Origin: JAJXXT01 sp963764465
GTDB lineage: Bacteria; Pseudomonadota; Alphaproteobacteria; Acetobacterales; Acetobacteraceae
Reading direction: 5' to 3'
DNA length: 64,000 nt
Assembly (NCBI GenBank): GCA_963764465.1
Contig: CAVXSO010000006.1
Span: 62,001-126,000, forward strand
In this document: piece by piece, positions 34,938-43,933 of the stretch
How positions within the stretch are numbered: the first letter of the stretch is position 1
Layout: each line of letters starts with the position of its first letter
Made by a program: the position numbers and the translations under genes
The notes under the pieces: generated by a model
What the model was told of the DNA's origin: nothing
The model's input: only the letters and a program-made list of their open reading frames with translations
The model's database searches: none

Positions 34938-36251
34938 ATGCGGGCGATCTGGGATATTGTCATCGTCGCGTTGCTGATCGGGGTCAACGCCGTGCTCTCG
35001 ATGAGCGAGATCGCGCTGGTCTCGGCCAACCGCAACCGGCTCGCGGCACTGGAGTCACGCGGGGTGGCCGGGGCGAGCCGCGCGCGGCAGCTGGCCGAGA
35101 AGCCGGACCGGTTCATTCCCGTCCTGCAGGCCGGCGTGACGCTGGTGGGCGTGCTGATCGGCGTGTTCGGCGGCGAACCCATCGGGAACGCTCTCGAGCC
35201 CCTGCTGGCGCGGTTCGAGCCGATGCTGCCCTACGCCGGCAGCCTGGCACTCGGCATCGCGGTTGTCGGGGTGACGCTGCTCACGCTGCTGTTCGGCGAG
35301 CTGGTGCCCAAGCAACTCACCCTGCGCGCGCCGGAACGCTTCGTCATGATGCTGGCCGGGCCGGTGCAGGCGCTGACCGTGGTCGGGTGGCCGATGGTCT
35401 GGATTCTCTCCGCGGCCTCGCACCTGGTGCTGCGCGGCTTCGGCGCCGCCGGCAGGGCGGACGAGGACATCACCGAGGAGGAGCTGAAAGTGCTGCTCGC
35501 GGAGGGCGAGCGCAGCGGCGTGATCGAGACCGGGGAGCGCGACATGATCGAGCGCGTCCTGCGCCTCGCGGACAAGCCGGCGCGCGCCATCATGACGCCG
35601 CGCACGGAGCTGGTCTGGATCGACCGTACCGACAGCGAGGCGGAAATCCTGCGCACCATCGCCTCCTCGCCACAGGCGCGCTTCGTGGTCTGCGACGGGC
35701 GCGTGGACAACGTCGTCGGCGTGGTGCGGGCGAAGGACGTGCTGGCCCAGAAGGTCGCGGCCAGGGCGATCGACCTCGCCGCGGTGCTGGTGAAGCCGAT
35801 GGTCATTCCGGACACGATCACGGCGCTCGAGGCGCTGGACCGGTTCCGCGGCGACGAGCTGGGCCTCGCGCTGGTGCTCGACGAATACGGCAGTTTCGAG
35901 GGCGTGGTGACGGCCACCGACGTGCTGGACGCGATCGTCGGCGACCCCGAGGACGCGGCGCCGGCCGGCACCACGGGCGAGGGCGAGGAGCCGCGCGAGC
36001 TGCTGCTCGAAGGGCTGATGCCCGTCGACGAGGTGAAGGCGCGCCTCGCGCTGCCCCAGCTTCCGGCGGAAGGCCAGTACCACACGCTGGGCGGGCTGCT
36101 GCTGGCGCTGTTGCGCCGCGTGCCGCGCGTCGGTGACCGCATCGTGTTCGGCGGCTGGCAGTTCGAGGTGCTGGCGATGGACGACCGGCGCGTGGCGCGC
36201 GTGCGTGCCAGCCGGGAGGAAGACGCTCAGCCCCCGATCGCGGCCAAGTAG
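34938..36251 (+). CDS. CNNM/CorC-type transporter with CBS domains (hemolysin family)
   Basis: 437 aa. N-terminal DUF21/CNNM membrane domain (three to four helices, SEIALVSANRNRLAALESRG, FGELVPKQLTLRAPE), two CBS domains (about 205-265 and 270-330; IMTPRTELVWIDRTDS, LALVLDEYGSFEGVVTATD) and a CorC_HlyC C-terminal domain (LPAEGQYHTLGGLLLALL). Relatives export or import Mg2+/Co2+; the old 'hemolysin' name is historical. Start ATG 34938 follows AAAGGGG. Its last 25 bp overlap the MBL gene on the other strand. Confidence 0.9.
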   Translation: MRAIWDIVIVALLIGVNAVLSMSEIALVSANRNRLAALESRGVAGASRARQLAEKPDRFIPVLQAGVTLVGVLIGVFGGEPIGNALEPLLARFEPMLPYAGSLALGIAVVGVTLLTLLFGELVPKQLTLRAPERFVMMLAGPVQALTVVGWPMVWILSAASHLVLRGFGAAGRADEDITEEELKVLLAEGERSGVIETGERDMIERVLRLADKPARAIMTPRTELVWIDRTDSEAEILRTIASSPQARFVVCDGRVDNVVGVVRAKDVLAQKVAARAIDLAAVLVKPMVIPDTITALEALDRFRGDELGLALVLDEYGSFEGVVTATDVLDAIVGDPEDAAPAGTTGEGEEPRELLLEGLMPVDEVKARLALPQLPAEGQYHTLGGLLLALLRRVPRVGDRIVFGGWQFEVLAMDDRRVARVRASREEDAQPPIAAK

Positions 36252-37039
36252 CGCGCGACGGAACGGGCGAGCGCCGCCTTGCCCTCGGATGGTACCACCA
36301 TGCCCCACCAGGCGCCGTAGATCCGGTCGAACGCAAGATCCGCGAGGCTCGCCTCGATGCGCCGCACGGCGGCGGCGGGCAGCGGGGTGTAGTTCGGGTA
36401 GCTGCGCATGAAGCTGACATAGCGCCGGTCCTGCACCACCTGCAGGTTGTCGCCCGAAAGCACCGCGCCGCGCCCCTCGCAGCCGGCAGCCCAATGCAGC
36501 ACCGTGCTGCCCTCGAAATGACCCCCGGTGTTGACCAGCGTGATGCCGGGGGCCAGCGCATGCCGCTCCCCGGACCAGAACCCGATCGCCGGATCGGGGT
36601 GCGTGACCCATTGCCGGTCCGCCGCGTGCAGCAGCACCTTCGCGCCGAACGCGCGCGCCCAGGCGGCGATCGCGGTGTAGTAATGCGGGTGCGAGACGGC
36701 GATGGTGGCGACACCGCCCAGCGCGCGCACGATCTCGACCGTGGCGTCGTCGAGCAGGCTGATGCAGTCCCAGAGGACATTGCCTGTCGGCGCCTGGATC
36801 AGCAGCGCGCGCTGGCCGATGGCGAAGGCCGGTACGGTGCCGACGCCAAACAGCCCGGGCTCGTAGAGGTGGAACGAATTGCGGTGGCCGCGCGCCAGCG
36901 CCTCGTGCCGTGTCCAGGCCTGGCCGGTGGGCGGCACGTACTGCCGCGCGTCTTCGCAGATCGGGCATGCCCTGGGGGAGGCCGCGGCAGCCGGGAAATG
37001 CGCGCCGCAGGTCGCACAGATCCACGGATTGCCGATCAT
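36227..37039 (-). CDS. MBL-fold metallohydrolase with N-terminal zinc ribbon
   Basis: 270 aa. Residues 1-30 hold two Cys pairs (CATCGAHF and CPICED), a rubredoxin-like zinc ribbon. The beta-lactamase fold follows: AIGQRALLIQAPTGNVLWD, then SHPHYYTA where most relatives have HxHxDH, VNTGGHFEGSTVLHW and VLSGDNLQVV. The central Asp of the metal motif is thus replaced, so the metal site may be mononuclear or lost. Function unknown. Its ATG overlaps the gpt stop by 4 bp, forming csaA-gpt-MBL. Confidence 0.8.
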   Translation of the reverse strand: MIGNPWICATCGAHFPAAAASPRACPICEDARQYVPPTGQAWTRHEALARGHRNSFHLYEPGLFGVGTVPAFAIGQRALLIQAPTGNVLWDCISLLDDATVEIVRALGGVATIAVSHPHYYTAIAAWARAFGAKVLLHAADRQWVTHPDPAIGFWSGERHALAPGITLVNTGGHFEGSTVLHWAAGCEGRGAVLSGDNLQVVQDRRYVSFMRSYPNYTPLPAAAVRRIEASLADLAFDRIYGAWWGMVVPSEGKAALARSVARYLAAIGG

Positions 37040-37518
37040 GTGGGGGCCGTCTGCCGGCGTGCGAGGGGCGGGGCGAATTGCGGCTCCGTATCCCAGGGGA
37101 ACAGGATCCAGGTGTCCTGGCTCACCTCGGTGATGAAGGTGTCCACCAGCGGCTTGCCGGCCGGCTTGGCATACACCGCGGCGAAATGCGCGCGGGGCAG
37201 CAGGCCACGCACGATGCGCGCCGTGGTGCCGGTGTCCACCAGGTCGTCGATGATGAGGAATCCCTCGCCATCGCCTGCCGCCGCCGGCGGCTTGGTCACG
37301 CGCGGCTGGCCCTTGTTCTCCTCGTCGTAGGTGACGATGGACACGCTCTCGATCAGCCTGATCTCCAGCTCGCGCGCGACGATGGCGGCCGGGATCAGCC
37401 CGCCGCGGGTGATGGCGACGATGCCGCGATACGGCCCGTTGCCCATCAGCCGCCAGGCGAGTGCCCGCGCGTCGCGGTGCAACTGGTCCCAGGTGACCGT
37501 GTAATAACGCTCCGCCAT
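37036..37518 (-). CDS. gpt: Xanthine-guanine phosphoribosyltransferase
   Basis: 160 aa purine-salvage type I PRTase, converting guanine, xanthine or hypoxanthine with PRPP to the nucleotide. PRPP loop FLIIDDLVDTGTTARIV, N-terminal YYTVTWDQLHRDARALAWRL, GIVAITRGGLIPAA and C-terminal TWILFPWD, all as in E. coli Gpt and its alphaproteobacterial homologues. Overlaps csaA by one base at its start. Peripheral membrane enzyme in E. coli. Confidence 0.93.
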   Translation of the reverse strand: MAERYYTVTWDQLHRDARALAWRLMGNGPYRGIVAITRGGLIPAAIVARELEIRLIESVSIVTYDEENKGQPRVTKPPAAAGDGEGFLIIDDLVDTGTTARIVRGLLPRAHFAAVYAKPAGKPLVDTFITEVSQDTWILFPWDTEPQFAPPLARRQTAPT

Positions 37519-37850
37519 CAGAACATCCGCGCGCCGGGCGGCACGTCCTGATCGGGGCGCAGCAGCACCACCTCGCCATCGGGGTCCGGCACGCCGAGCG
37601 TCAGCACCTCGGATGGGAAGCCCGCGATGCGGCGCGGCGGGAAGTTCACCACCGCCATCACCAGCCTTCCGGCCAGCGCCTCGGGCGTGTAGTGGCGGGT
37701 GATCTGCGCCGAGGACTGCCGGATGCCGATCTCCGGCCCGAAATCGATGCGCAGCTTGAAGGAGGGCTTGCGCGCCTCGGGGAAGGGCAGGGCCTCGATG
37801 ACGCGCCCCACCCTGATGTCGATCCTGTCGAAATCCTCGATCGTCGCCAC
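37518..37850 (-). CDS. csaA: CsaA-like tRNA-binding-domain protein
   Basis: 110 aa from GTG 37850, which is preceded by GGAGAAGCCT. Single EMAP/tRNA-binding OB fold: FDRIDIRVGRVIEALPFPEAR, PSFKLRIDFGPEIGIRQSSAQIT, VVNFPPRRIAGFPSEVLTLG. CsaA was described as a secretion-related chaperone in Bacillus, while the fold binds tRNA in other proteins; its role in proteobacteria is unsettled. First of the csaA-gpt-MBL run and divergent from the gamma-glutamyltransferase gene. Confidence 0.88.
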   Translation of the reverse strand: MATIEDFDRIDIRVGRVIEALPFPEARKPSFKLRIDFGPEIGIRQSSAQITRHYTPEALAGRLVMAVVNFPPRRIAGFPSEVLTLGVPDPDGEVVLLRPDQDVPPGARMF

Positions 37851-37945
37851 AGGCTTCTCCCCGCCAGACGGCGCAGGAATGCCCGCTTGTCGAGCCGTTG
37901 CCAATGGGGGTGGCGCATGCCAGCGTTCGCGCGACCGAAGGGGGG

Positions 37946-39541
37946 ATGATGCGGGATTTCCATGCTCCGGGGCGCAGCCCCGTCTACGCGACCCAGGGTA
38001 TGGCCGCGACCTCCATGCCGCTCGCGACACTCACGGCGCTGGACGTGCTGCGCGACGGCGGCAACGCACTCGATGCCGCCGTCGCCGCCTGCGCCGTGCT
38101 GTGCGTGATCGAGCCGCAATCGACGGGGATCGGCGGCGACTGCTTCTGCCTCTACGCGCCGGCCGCGGGCGGGGTGGTGGCGCTCAACGGCTCCGGCCGC
38201 GCGCCGGCGGCGGCCAGCATCGATTTCTATGAGCGGCACGGCATCACGGCACTCGATCCGCAATCGGCCCACGCCGTCACCGTGCCGGGCGCCGTCGGCG
38301 CCTGGGAGACGCTGCTCGCCGCCCACGGCACCAAGGGGCTCGACGAGTTGCTGCGTCCTGCGATCCGCTGCGCCGAGGATGGCTGGCCGGTGCACTCGCG
38401 CGTCGGCGTCGTCTGGGCGGGCAGCGAGGAGAAGCTGCGGCGCGGCGGCGCGGACGTGCTGCTGCCTGGCGGCAAGGCGCCCGCCATCGGCGACGTGCTG
38501 CGTCAGCCGGCGCTGGCGGCGACGCTGAAGGCGGTCGCGGCGCACGGCTCGAAGGCGTTCTACGAGGGGCCGGTCGCAGCCGACATGGTGGCGACGCTGC
38601 GCGCCCGCGGCGGCCTGCACACGGAGGCGGATTTCGCCGCCGGGCGTACCGCCGCGCGCTTCGTGGACCCGATCTCGATCGGCTGGAAGGACATGACGGT
38701 CTGGCAGTGCCCGCCCAACGGCTCCGGCCTGCTGGTGCTGCAGATCCTCGGCCTGCTGGAGCGCCTGGGCCGCGCGCCGGACGGCCCGCTCGGCGCCATC
38801 CGCCTGCACCGCCACATGGAGGCGGCACGGCTCGCCTACCGCGACCGCGACGCCTTCGTCGCGGACCCCGAGCAGGTCGATGTGCCGGTCAGGAAGCTTC
38901 TCGACCCCGCCTATCTCGACGCGCTGGCAGCCCTGATCCAGGACGACCGGGCGATGACGATGCCCGCCGCCGGCGAGGCGGTGATGCCGGTGCACGCGGA
39001 CACGGTCTATCTCTGCGTCGTCGATCGGGACGGCAACGCGTGCAGCTTCATCAACTCGCTGTTCGAGGGGTTCGGCTCCGGCATCATGGCGCCACGCTCC
39101 GGCGTGCTGCTGCAGAATCGCGGCTACGGCTTCGTGCTGGAGCGCGGCCACCCGAACTGCATCGCGCCCGACAAGAGGCCGCTGCACACCATCATCCCCG
39201 GCATGGTGACGAAGGACGGGCAGGCGGTGATGCCCTATGGGGTGATGGGCGGGCATTTCCAGCCCACCGGCCAGACGCTCGTTCTCGCCAATCATTTCGA
39301 TTACGGGCTCGATCTGCAGGAGGCGATCGACCTGCCGCGCCTGTTCCCGCGCCTGGGCAGGATCCAGGTGGAGCGCGGCATTCCCGCCGCCGCCCGCGAG
39401 GGCCTGGCGCAACGCGGCCACGTGGTCGAGGAGGTCGCTGGCCCGCATGGCGGCGGCCAGGCGATCTGGATCGACCGCGCGCGCGGCTGCATGGTGGCCG
39501 GCTCCGACCCGCGCAAGGACGGGCTTGCCCTCGGCTATTGA
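37946..39541 (+). CDS. Gamma-glutamyltransferase family protein
   Basis: 531 aa Ntn-hydrolase precursor that self-cleaves into two subunits. The catalytic Thr353 lies in HADTVYLCVVD (family form: a Thr followed by a VVD strand); upstream NGSGRAPAA and STGIGGDCFCLY, downstream GIMAPRSGVLLQNRG and PHTII-like PLHTIIPGM are typical. No signal peptide is seen, unlike periplasmic glutathione hydrolases, so it may be cytoplasmic and act on another amide. Two adjacent ATGs at 37946 and 37949 follow GAAGGGGG. Close to a GST and an amidase gene. Confidence 0.88.
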   Translation: MMRDFHAPGRSPVYATQGMAATSMPLATLTALDVLRDGGNALDAAVAACAVLCVIEPQSTGIGGDCFCLYAPAAGGVVALNGSGRAPAAASIDFYERHGITALDPQSAHAVTVPGAVGAWETLLAAHGTKGLDELLRPAIRCAEDGWPVHSRVGVVWAGSEEKLRRGGADVLLPGGKAPAIGDVLRQPALAATLKAVAAHGSKAFYEGPVAADMVATLRARGGLHTEADFAAGRTAARFVDPISIGWKDMTVWQCPPNGSGLLVLQILGLLERLGRAPDGPLGAIRLHRHMEAARLAYRDRDAFVADPEQVDVPVRKLLDPAYLDALAALIQDDRAMTMPAAGEAVMPVHADTVYLCVVDRDGNACSFINSLFEGFGSGIMAPRSGVLLQNRGYGFVLERGHPNCIAPDKRPLHTIIPGMVTKDGQAVMPYGVMGGHFQPTGQTLVLANHFDYGLDLQEAIDLPRLFPRLGRIQVERGIPAAAREGLAQRGHVVEEVAGPHGGGQAIWIDRARGCMVAGSDPRKDGLALGY

Positions 39542-39564
39542 GGGGCCTGGGCGTCTGATACGAT
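39538..39564 (+). promoter_or_regulatory. Possible promoter ahead of the GST gene
   Basis: TTGAGG (39538-39543), 15-bp spacer, TACGAT (39559-39564), overlapping the end of the gamma-glutamyltransferase gene and 27 bp before the GST ATG. AT content rises locally. Spacing is short, so the call is tentative. Confidence 0.35.
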
Positions 39565-39590
39565 AACAAAACGAAACCCTGGAGGAACGC

Positions 39591-40205
39591 ATGCTGCTGT
39601 ACAACTCGATCGGGCCCAATCCCCGCGTGGTGCGCATGTTCGCGGCCGAAAAGGGGATCGACCTGCCCAGGCAGGAAGTGGACCTCATGGGCGGGGAGAA
39701 CCGGCGGGAGCCCTATGTCGCCACCATCAATCCCGGCGGCACGCTGCCGGCGCTGCGGCTCGACAACGGGACGATGCTCAGCGAGATCACCGCGATCTGC
39801 GAGTATCTCGATGAGATCAAGCCCGCGCCGCCGCTGATCGGCACCTCGCCCGAGGAACGCGCCGAAACGCGCATGTGGGCCCGGCGCATCGACCTCAACT
39901 ACATCGAGAACCTCGCCAACGGCTTCCGCTACTCGCAGGGGACCAAGCTGTTCACCGGCCGCATCCGTCTCATTCCGCAGGCGGCCGATGACCTGAAGCT
40001 GAAGGCGGCGGAGGCGCTGTCCTGGCTCGACACGCAGCTTGCCGGGCGCACCTATGTCTGCGGCGATCGCATGACCCTCGCGGACATCATGCTGTTCGCC
40101 TTCCTCGATTTCGGCGGCCAGGTGAAGCAGCCCTTCGACCCCGGCCTCAAGACCATTTCCGCCATGTACGAACGCATGAAAACCCGCGCGAGTGCCGCCG
40201 CGTGA
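39591..40205 (+). CDS. Glutathione S-transferase family protein
   Basis: 204 aa. N-terminal thioredoxin-like domain (MLLYNSIGPNPRVVRMFAAEKG, NPGGTLPALRLDNG with the cis-Pro, MLSEITAICEYLDE binding the gamma-glutamyl end) and all-helical C-terminal domain with the N-capping motif GDRMTLADIMLFAF. A clear GGAGGAACGC precedes the ATG. It overlaps the GTG of the amidase by 4 bp. It conjugates or isomerises electrophiles with glutathione; substrate unknown. Confidence 0.9.
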   Translation: MLLYNSIGPNPRVVRMFAAEKGIDLPRQEVDLMGGENRREPYVATINPGGTLPALRLDNGTMLSEITAICEYLDEIKPAPPLIGTSPEERAETRMWARRIDLNYIENLANGFRYSQGTKLFTGRIRLIPQAADDLKLKAAEALSWLDTQLAGRTYVCGDRMTLADIMLFAFLDFGGQVKQPFDPGLKTISAMYERMKTRASAAA

Positions 40206-41695
40206 CCGAACCCTGCGATCTTTCCGCCGTCGAGGCCCGCACGCACATCGGCCGCCGCGCCCTCTCGCCGGTGGAGCTGCTGGAAAGCTGCATCGCCCGC
40301 ATCGAGGCGACCGACCACGCGATCAACGCCATGGTCGCGCGCGACTTCGAGCGTGCGCGCGCCGCCGCGAAAGCAGCTGAGCAAGCGGTGATGCGGGGGG
40401 AAAAACTCGGCGCGCTGCACGGGCTGCCGGTCGGCATCAAGGACCTCACGGAAACCGCGGGCCTGCGCACCACCTTCGGCAGCCCGATCTATCGCGACCA
40501 CGTGCCGGCGCATGACGAGCGCATCGTCGCCGACCTGCGCGCGGCCGGCGCCATCGTCATCGGCAAGACCAACACGCCGGAATGGGGCGCGGGCGCCAAT
40601 ACGCGCAACGCCGTCTATGGCGCGACCGGCAACCCGCACGACCCCACGAAGTCCGCGGCCGGTTCCTCCGGCGGCTCGGCCGCGGCGCTCGCCGTGGGCC
40701 AGGTGCCGATCGCGAGCGGCAGCGACATGGGCGGCTCGCTGCGCAACCCCGCCGCGTTCTGCGGCGTCGTCGGCTTCCGCCCCAGCCCCGGCGTGGTGCC
40801 CTCGGCCAAGCGCGGCCTCGGCTGGTCGCCGCTTTCGACCGAGGGCCCGATGGCGCGCAGCGTGGCCGACCTCTGCCTGCTGTTCTCCGCCATGGTCGCC
40901 GATTACAGGGAAGACCCGCTGGCGGCGACGATTTACGGAAGGCAGGTGCGCGCGCCGCACGACGTCTACCCGCCGCCACAGGTCGACCTCGCCTCGCTGC
41001 GTGTTGCCATCACGCCGGATTTCGGTTTCGCGCCGACGGAGAACCACATCCGCGAGGTGTTCGCGGAAAAGACCAGCCTGTTCCGCCATCTCTTCGCGGT
41101 GGCGGAGGACACGACGCCGGACTGCACCGGCGCCGACGAGGCCTTCGCCATCCTGCGCGCGAAGAACTTTCTCGCCACCCATCTCGAGAAATCGCGCAAG
41201 ACGCCGGAACTGGTTGGCCCCAACGTGCACGCCAATGTCGAGGAGGGTCTGCGCTACACGGCGGAGGACGTGGCAAGGGCGGAGGTGCTGCACACCGCGC
41301 TGTACCGGCGCTGGCAGCATTTCTATTCCCGTTTCGATATCGTTTTGTCACCGTGCATGACGATCAGCCCGCGGCCCTGGCGCGAGCTTTACCCTGCGGA
41401 GATCGACGGCAAGCCGACCAAGAGCTACTTCCACTGGCTGGCGTTGCCCTACGCGGTCACGCTCGCGACGCACCCCGCCGTGGCGCTGCCGGTGGGGCTG
41501 GACCGCAACTTCATGCCGTTCGGCCTGCAGATCGTGGGCCCGCGCGGCGGCGACGCCTTCGTGCTCGGCGTCGCGGCGGCGCTTGAGGCGGCCCTGGCGG
41601 GTGACCCTCGCACCGCGCGTCCGCTGCCCGACATCGCAAAGCTCAAGACCGCCGCGCCCATCTCCTCGATGCCGGAGTTCATCGGCTTCGCGTAG
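40202..41695 (+). CDS. Amidase signature family hydrolase
   Basis: 497 aa from GTG. Ser-cisSer-Lys triad visible as Lys80 (GLPVGIKDLTE), Ser155 (SAAGSSGGSAAAL) and nucleophile Ser179 (SGSDMGGSLRNPA), with the usual 24-residue spacing between the serines. It hydrolyses a carboxamide to an acid and ammonia. This resembles stand-alone bacterial amidases rather than GatA: there is no GatB/GatC nearby, and the C-terminus (LPVGLDRNFMPFGLQIVGP) fits. Co-transcribed with the GST. Substrate unknown. Confidence 0.9.
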   Translation: MTEPCDLSAVEARTHIGRRALSPVELLESCIARIEATDHAINAMVARDFERARAAAKAAEQAVMRGEKLGALHGLPVGIKDLTETAGLRTTFGSPIYRDHVPAHDERIVADLRAAGAIVIGKTNTPEWGAGANTRNAVYGATGNPHDPTKSAAGSSGGSAAALAVGQVPIASGSDMGGSLRNPAAFCGVVGFRPSPGVVPSAKRGLGWSPLSTEGPMARSVADLCLLFSAMVADYREDPLAATIYGRQVRAPHDVYPPPQVDLASLRVAITPDFGFAPTENHIREVFAEKTSLFRHLFAVAEDTTPDCTGADEAFAILRAKNFLATHLEKSRKTPELVGPNVHANVEEGLRYTAEDVARAEVLHTALYRRWQHFYSRFDIVLSPCMTISPRPWRELYPAEIDGKPTKSYFHWLALPYAVTLATHPAVALPVGLDRNFMPFGLQIVGPRGGDAFVLGVAAALEAALAGDPRTARPLPDIAKLKTAAPISSMPEFIGFA

Positions 41696-41710
41696 GAGCG
41701 CGGTCCCCTT

Positions 41711-41941
41711 TCAAAGCGGGTCGTATCCGGGCTTCTTGTAGAGCGTCTCGGGCTTGCGGAGGATGTCGGGCTTGTAGACCGCATCGACCCATTGGCCGGC
41801 CGGTACATCCTCGATGCCGACTGATACCGCGTTCCTGGTGCACCCGGCCCCGGCCACGACGGCCTTTGCGATGGCTTCGGCCAGCTGGAATTTCTGGGTG
41901 TCCGAGCGCCCGGCGTACATCTTCACGATCACATGCGGCAT
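41711..41941 (-). CDS. Tautomerase family protein (4-oxalocrotonate tautomerase-like)
   Basis: 76 aa. Starts Met-Pro-His, so after Met removal Pro1 is the catalytic base, as in 4-oxalocrotonate tautomerase. MPHVIVKMYAGRSDTQKFQL, then AIAKAVVAGAGCTRNAVSVG and EDVPAGQWVDAVYKPD, are typical of this small family. It keto-enol isomerises an aromatic-breakdown-type oxo acid; the substrate is not known. Last gene in the cupin-DUF2255-AKR-tautomerase run under the divergent LysR regulator. Confidence 0.87.
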   Translation of the reverse strand: MPHVIVKMYAGRSDTQKFQLAEAIAKAVVAGAGCTRNAVSVGIEDVPAGQWVDAVYKPDILRKPETLYKKPGYDPL

Positions 41942-41957
41942 GACACAATCTCCCGTT

Positions 41958-42962
41958 TCAGGTTTGCACCGTCTTGCGCATCCATTCCGGATAGCGTTCG
42001 CCCAGCACCTCGACGGCCGACACCGCGGCATCGATCCCGCGCAGATCCTCGACGCTGAGGACAAGCCTCGCGGCGCCGAGGTTCTCCTCCAGGCGCTGCC
42101 GCCGCTTCGTGCCGGGAATGGGCACGATCCAGGGCTTCTGCGCGAGCAGCCAGGCGAGCGCGACCTGCGCGGGCGTCGCGTGCATGCGGGCGGCGATGGC
42201 GCCAAGGCTCTCGACCAGCCCGCGGTTCGCCTTGCGGGCCTCCGGCGTGAAGCGGGGCACGCTGGCGCGGAAATCGCCCGCCGCGAAGCTCGTCGTCTCA
42301 TCGATCGCGCCGGTGAGAAACCCCTTGCCGAGCGGGCTGAACGCAACGAAGCCGATGCCAAGCTCCTCGAGCGCGGGCAGGACCTCCCGCTCCGGTTCGC
42401 GCCACCACAGCGAATATTCGCTCTGCAGTGCCGAGACCGGCTGCACCGCATGGGCGCGGCGGATTGTCGCGGCGTTGGCCTCGGACAGCCCGAAATGGCG
42501 AACCTTCCCGGCGCGGATCAACTCGCCCACCGCGCCCGCCACGTCCTCGATCGGGACGTCCGGATCAACGCGGTGCTGGTAGAAGAGGTCGATCGCATCG
42601 GTGCGCAGCCGCTTGAGCGAGGCATCCGCGACAAGCCGGATGCGTTCCGGCCGGCTGTTCAGGCCGCGGCCGCCGAGTGGCGCGCCCGGTTGCAGGTCCC
42701 AGCCGAACTTGGTGGCGAGCACCACCTGTCGGCGCACGGGCGCCAGCGCCTCGCCAACCAATTCTTCGTTGGTAAAAGGACCATAGCTCTCGGCCGTGTC
42801 GAAAAACGTGACACCGCAATCGACCGCGTGGCGGATCAGAGCGATCATCTCGCGGCGATCGCCAGGTGCGCCCTGGTTCGCGCTCATGCCCATGCAGCCG
42901 AGGCCCAGCGCCGAGACGACGAGCCCGCTGCGCCCGAGCTCACGCGCCGGAAGCGCGCTCAT
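41958..42962 (-). CDS. Aldo/keto reductase
   Basis: 334 aa NADPH-dependent (beta/alpha)8 reductase. Catalytic tetrad residues are visible: Asp and Tyr in FFDTAESYGPF, Lys in VVLATKFGWD and His in DLFYQHRVDP. The cofactor loop appears as SPLGKGFLTG and PIPGTKRRQRLEENLGA. It belongs to the AKR13-like group often found near LysR regulators and cupins. Its ATG overlaps the DUF2255 stop (ATGA). Physiological carbonyl substrate unknown. Confidence 0.9.
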   Translation of the reverse strand: MSALPARELGRSGLVVSALGLGCMGMSANQGAPGDRREMIALIRHAVDCGVTFFDTAESYGPFTNEELVGEALAPVRRQVVLATKFGWDLQPGAPLGGRGLNSRPERIRLVADASLKRLRTDAIDLFYQHRVDPDVPIEDVAGAVGELIRAGKVRHFGLSEANAATIRRAHAVQPVSALQSEYSLWWREPEREVLPALEELGIGFVAFSPLGKGFLTGAIDETTSFAAGDFRASVPRFTPEARKANRGLVESLGAIAARMHATPAQVALAWLLAQKPWIVPIPGTKRRQRLEENLGAARLVLSVEDLRGIDAAVSAVEVLGERYPEWMRKTVQT

Positions 42963-43399
42963 CGTGGCCGGCCCCGTGAAGCGGGGGTGATCCTGACCGT
43001 CGCCTCGCGCGCGCGCCTGCCGATCATCGGCTCGAGGTATGGGCTCGTGGTGTATTTGCGACGGTAAGCCGCATCGATCTCCTCGTTGATTGGGCCGTCC
43101 GCGCGCTCGAAGACGACGTGCCGTTTCATTCCGGCCGCCGTGATGCGGCCGCGGCGCTGCGTCATCGCCGCCTGGTACCAGCGTGATTTCCGGCCGTTAT
43201 AGGCCCGGACGCAGAGCCCGCCGCGGACAGCGACGGACCAGATCCAGGTCGGCGTTCCATAGGTTGCCCCGTCCTCGCGCAGTGGCGCGATGTGGAGGTC
43301 GTCAGCCTCGGCAATCCGCCGCAGTTCATCCTTCGTCCAGGCGGGGTTGGCTGCCGTTTCGCCGGGTGTTCGTTGTGCGACCGTCATGATATTGCTCAT
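42959..43399 (-). CDS. DUF2255 family protein
   Basis: 146 aa. Recognised by WTKDELRRIAEADDLHIAPLR, TYGTPTWIWSVAVRGGLCVRAYNG and SRWYQAAM. This DUF belongs to the deazaflavin-dependent nitroreductase/FMN-binding split-barrel neighbourhood and has no proven activity. The chosen ATG at 43399 directly abuts TAGGAG; the second ATG (43387), 12 nt after that site, is an alternative. It sits between the cupin and the aldo/keto reductase, so an oxidoreductase role is plausible but unproven. Confidence 0.8.
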   Translation of the reverse strand: MSNIMTVAQRTPGETAANPAWTKDELRRIAEADDLHIAPLREDGATYGTPTWIWSVAVRGGLCVRAYNGRKSRWYQAAMTQRRGRITAAGMKRHVVFERADGPINEEIDAAYRRKYTTSPYLEPMIGRRAREATVRITPASRGRPR

Positions 43400-43402
43400 C
43401 TC

Positions 43403-43813
43403 CTAGGATTTTGTCGGCCGCGCCTGGTACTCGGCGTCTGTCACCTCCTCGAGCCAGGTCACCGGCGAACCGCCCTGTTTCTCCTGGATCGCGATATGGC
43501 TCATCGCCGTGGTGGCGGCCGCGCCGTGCCAGTGCTTCTCGCCGGGCGCGAACCACACCACGTCGCCTGGCCGTATTTCCTCGACCGGCCCGCCCTCGTG
43601 CTGCGCCCAGCCGCAACCGGCGGTGACGATCAGCGTCTGGCCCAGCGGGTGCGTGTGCCAGGCGGTGCGCGCGCCCGGCTCGAACGTCACCAGTGCCATC
43701 GCGACGCGTGCCGGCTCGGGTGGCGCGAACAGCGGGTCGATGCGGACGGTCCCGGTGAAATACTCTGCGGGCCCCTTGCCCGAAGGCTGCGTGCCAATCC
43801 TGCGGATTTCCAT
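43403..43813 (-). CDS. Cupin domain protein
   Basis: 136 aa single-domain cupin. Motif 1 is TAWHTHPLGQTLIVTAGCGWAQ (two His and a Gln as likely metal ligands); motif 2 is PGDVVWFAPGEKHWHGA with further His. The ATG at 43813 has a good GGAGAG Shine-Dalgarno ahead; ten extra upstream codons are possible but lack one. First gene of the leftward cluster, divergent from the LysR gene. Proteins of this type often accompany carboxymuconolactone-decarboxylase or AKR genes. Activity unknown. Confidence 0.87.
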   Translation of the reverse strand: MEIRRIGTQPSGKGPAEYFTGTVRIDPLFAPPEPARVAMALVTFEPGARTAWHTHPLGQTLIVTAGCGWAQHEGGPVEEIRPGDVVWFAPGEKHWHGAAATTAMSHIAIQEKQGGSPVTWLEEVTDAEYQARPTKS

Positions 43814-43933
43814 CGTCGCTCTCCTCATCGCGAGTCCCGGCACTGCCGCCAGGTTCGTGACCGCAATCTAGGCGTCTGGCGCGCCGGGGATTAGCCGGTA
43901 TGATCGGCATGCAATTATTCGTGGGGCTTCTGA

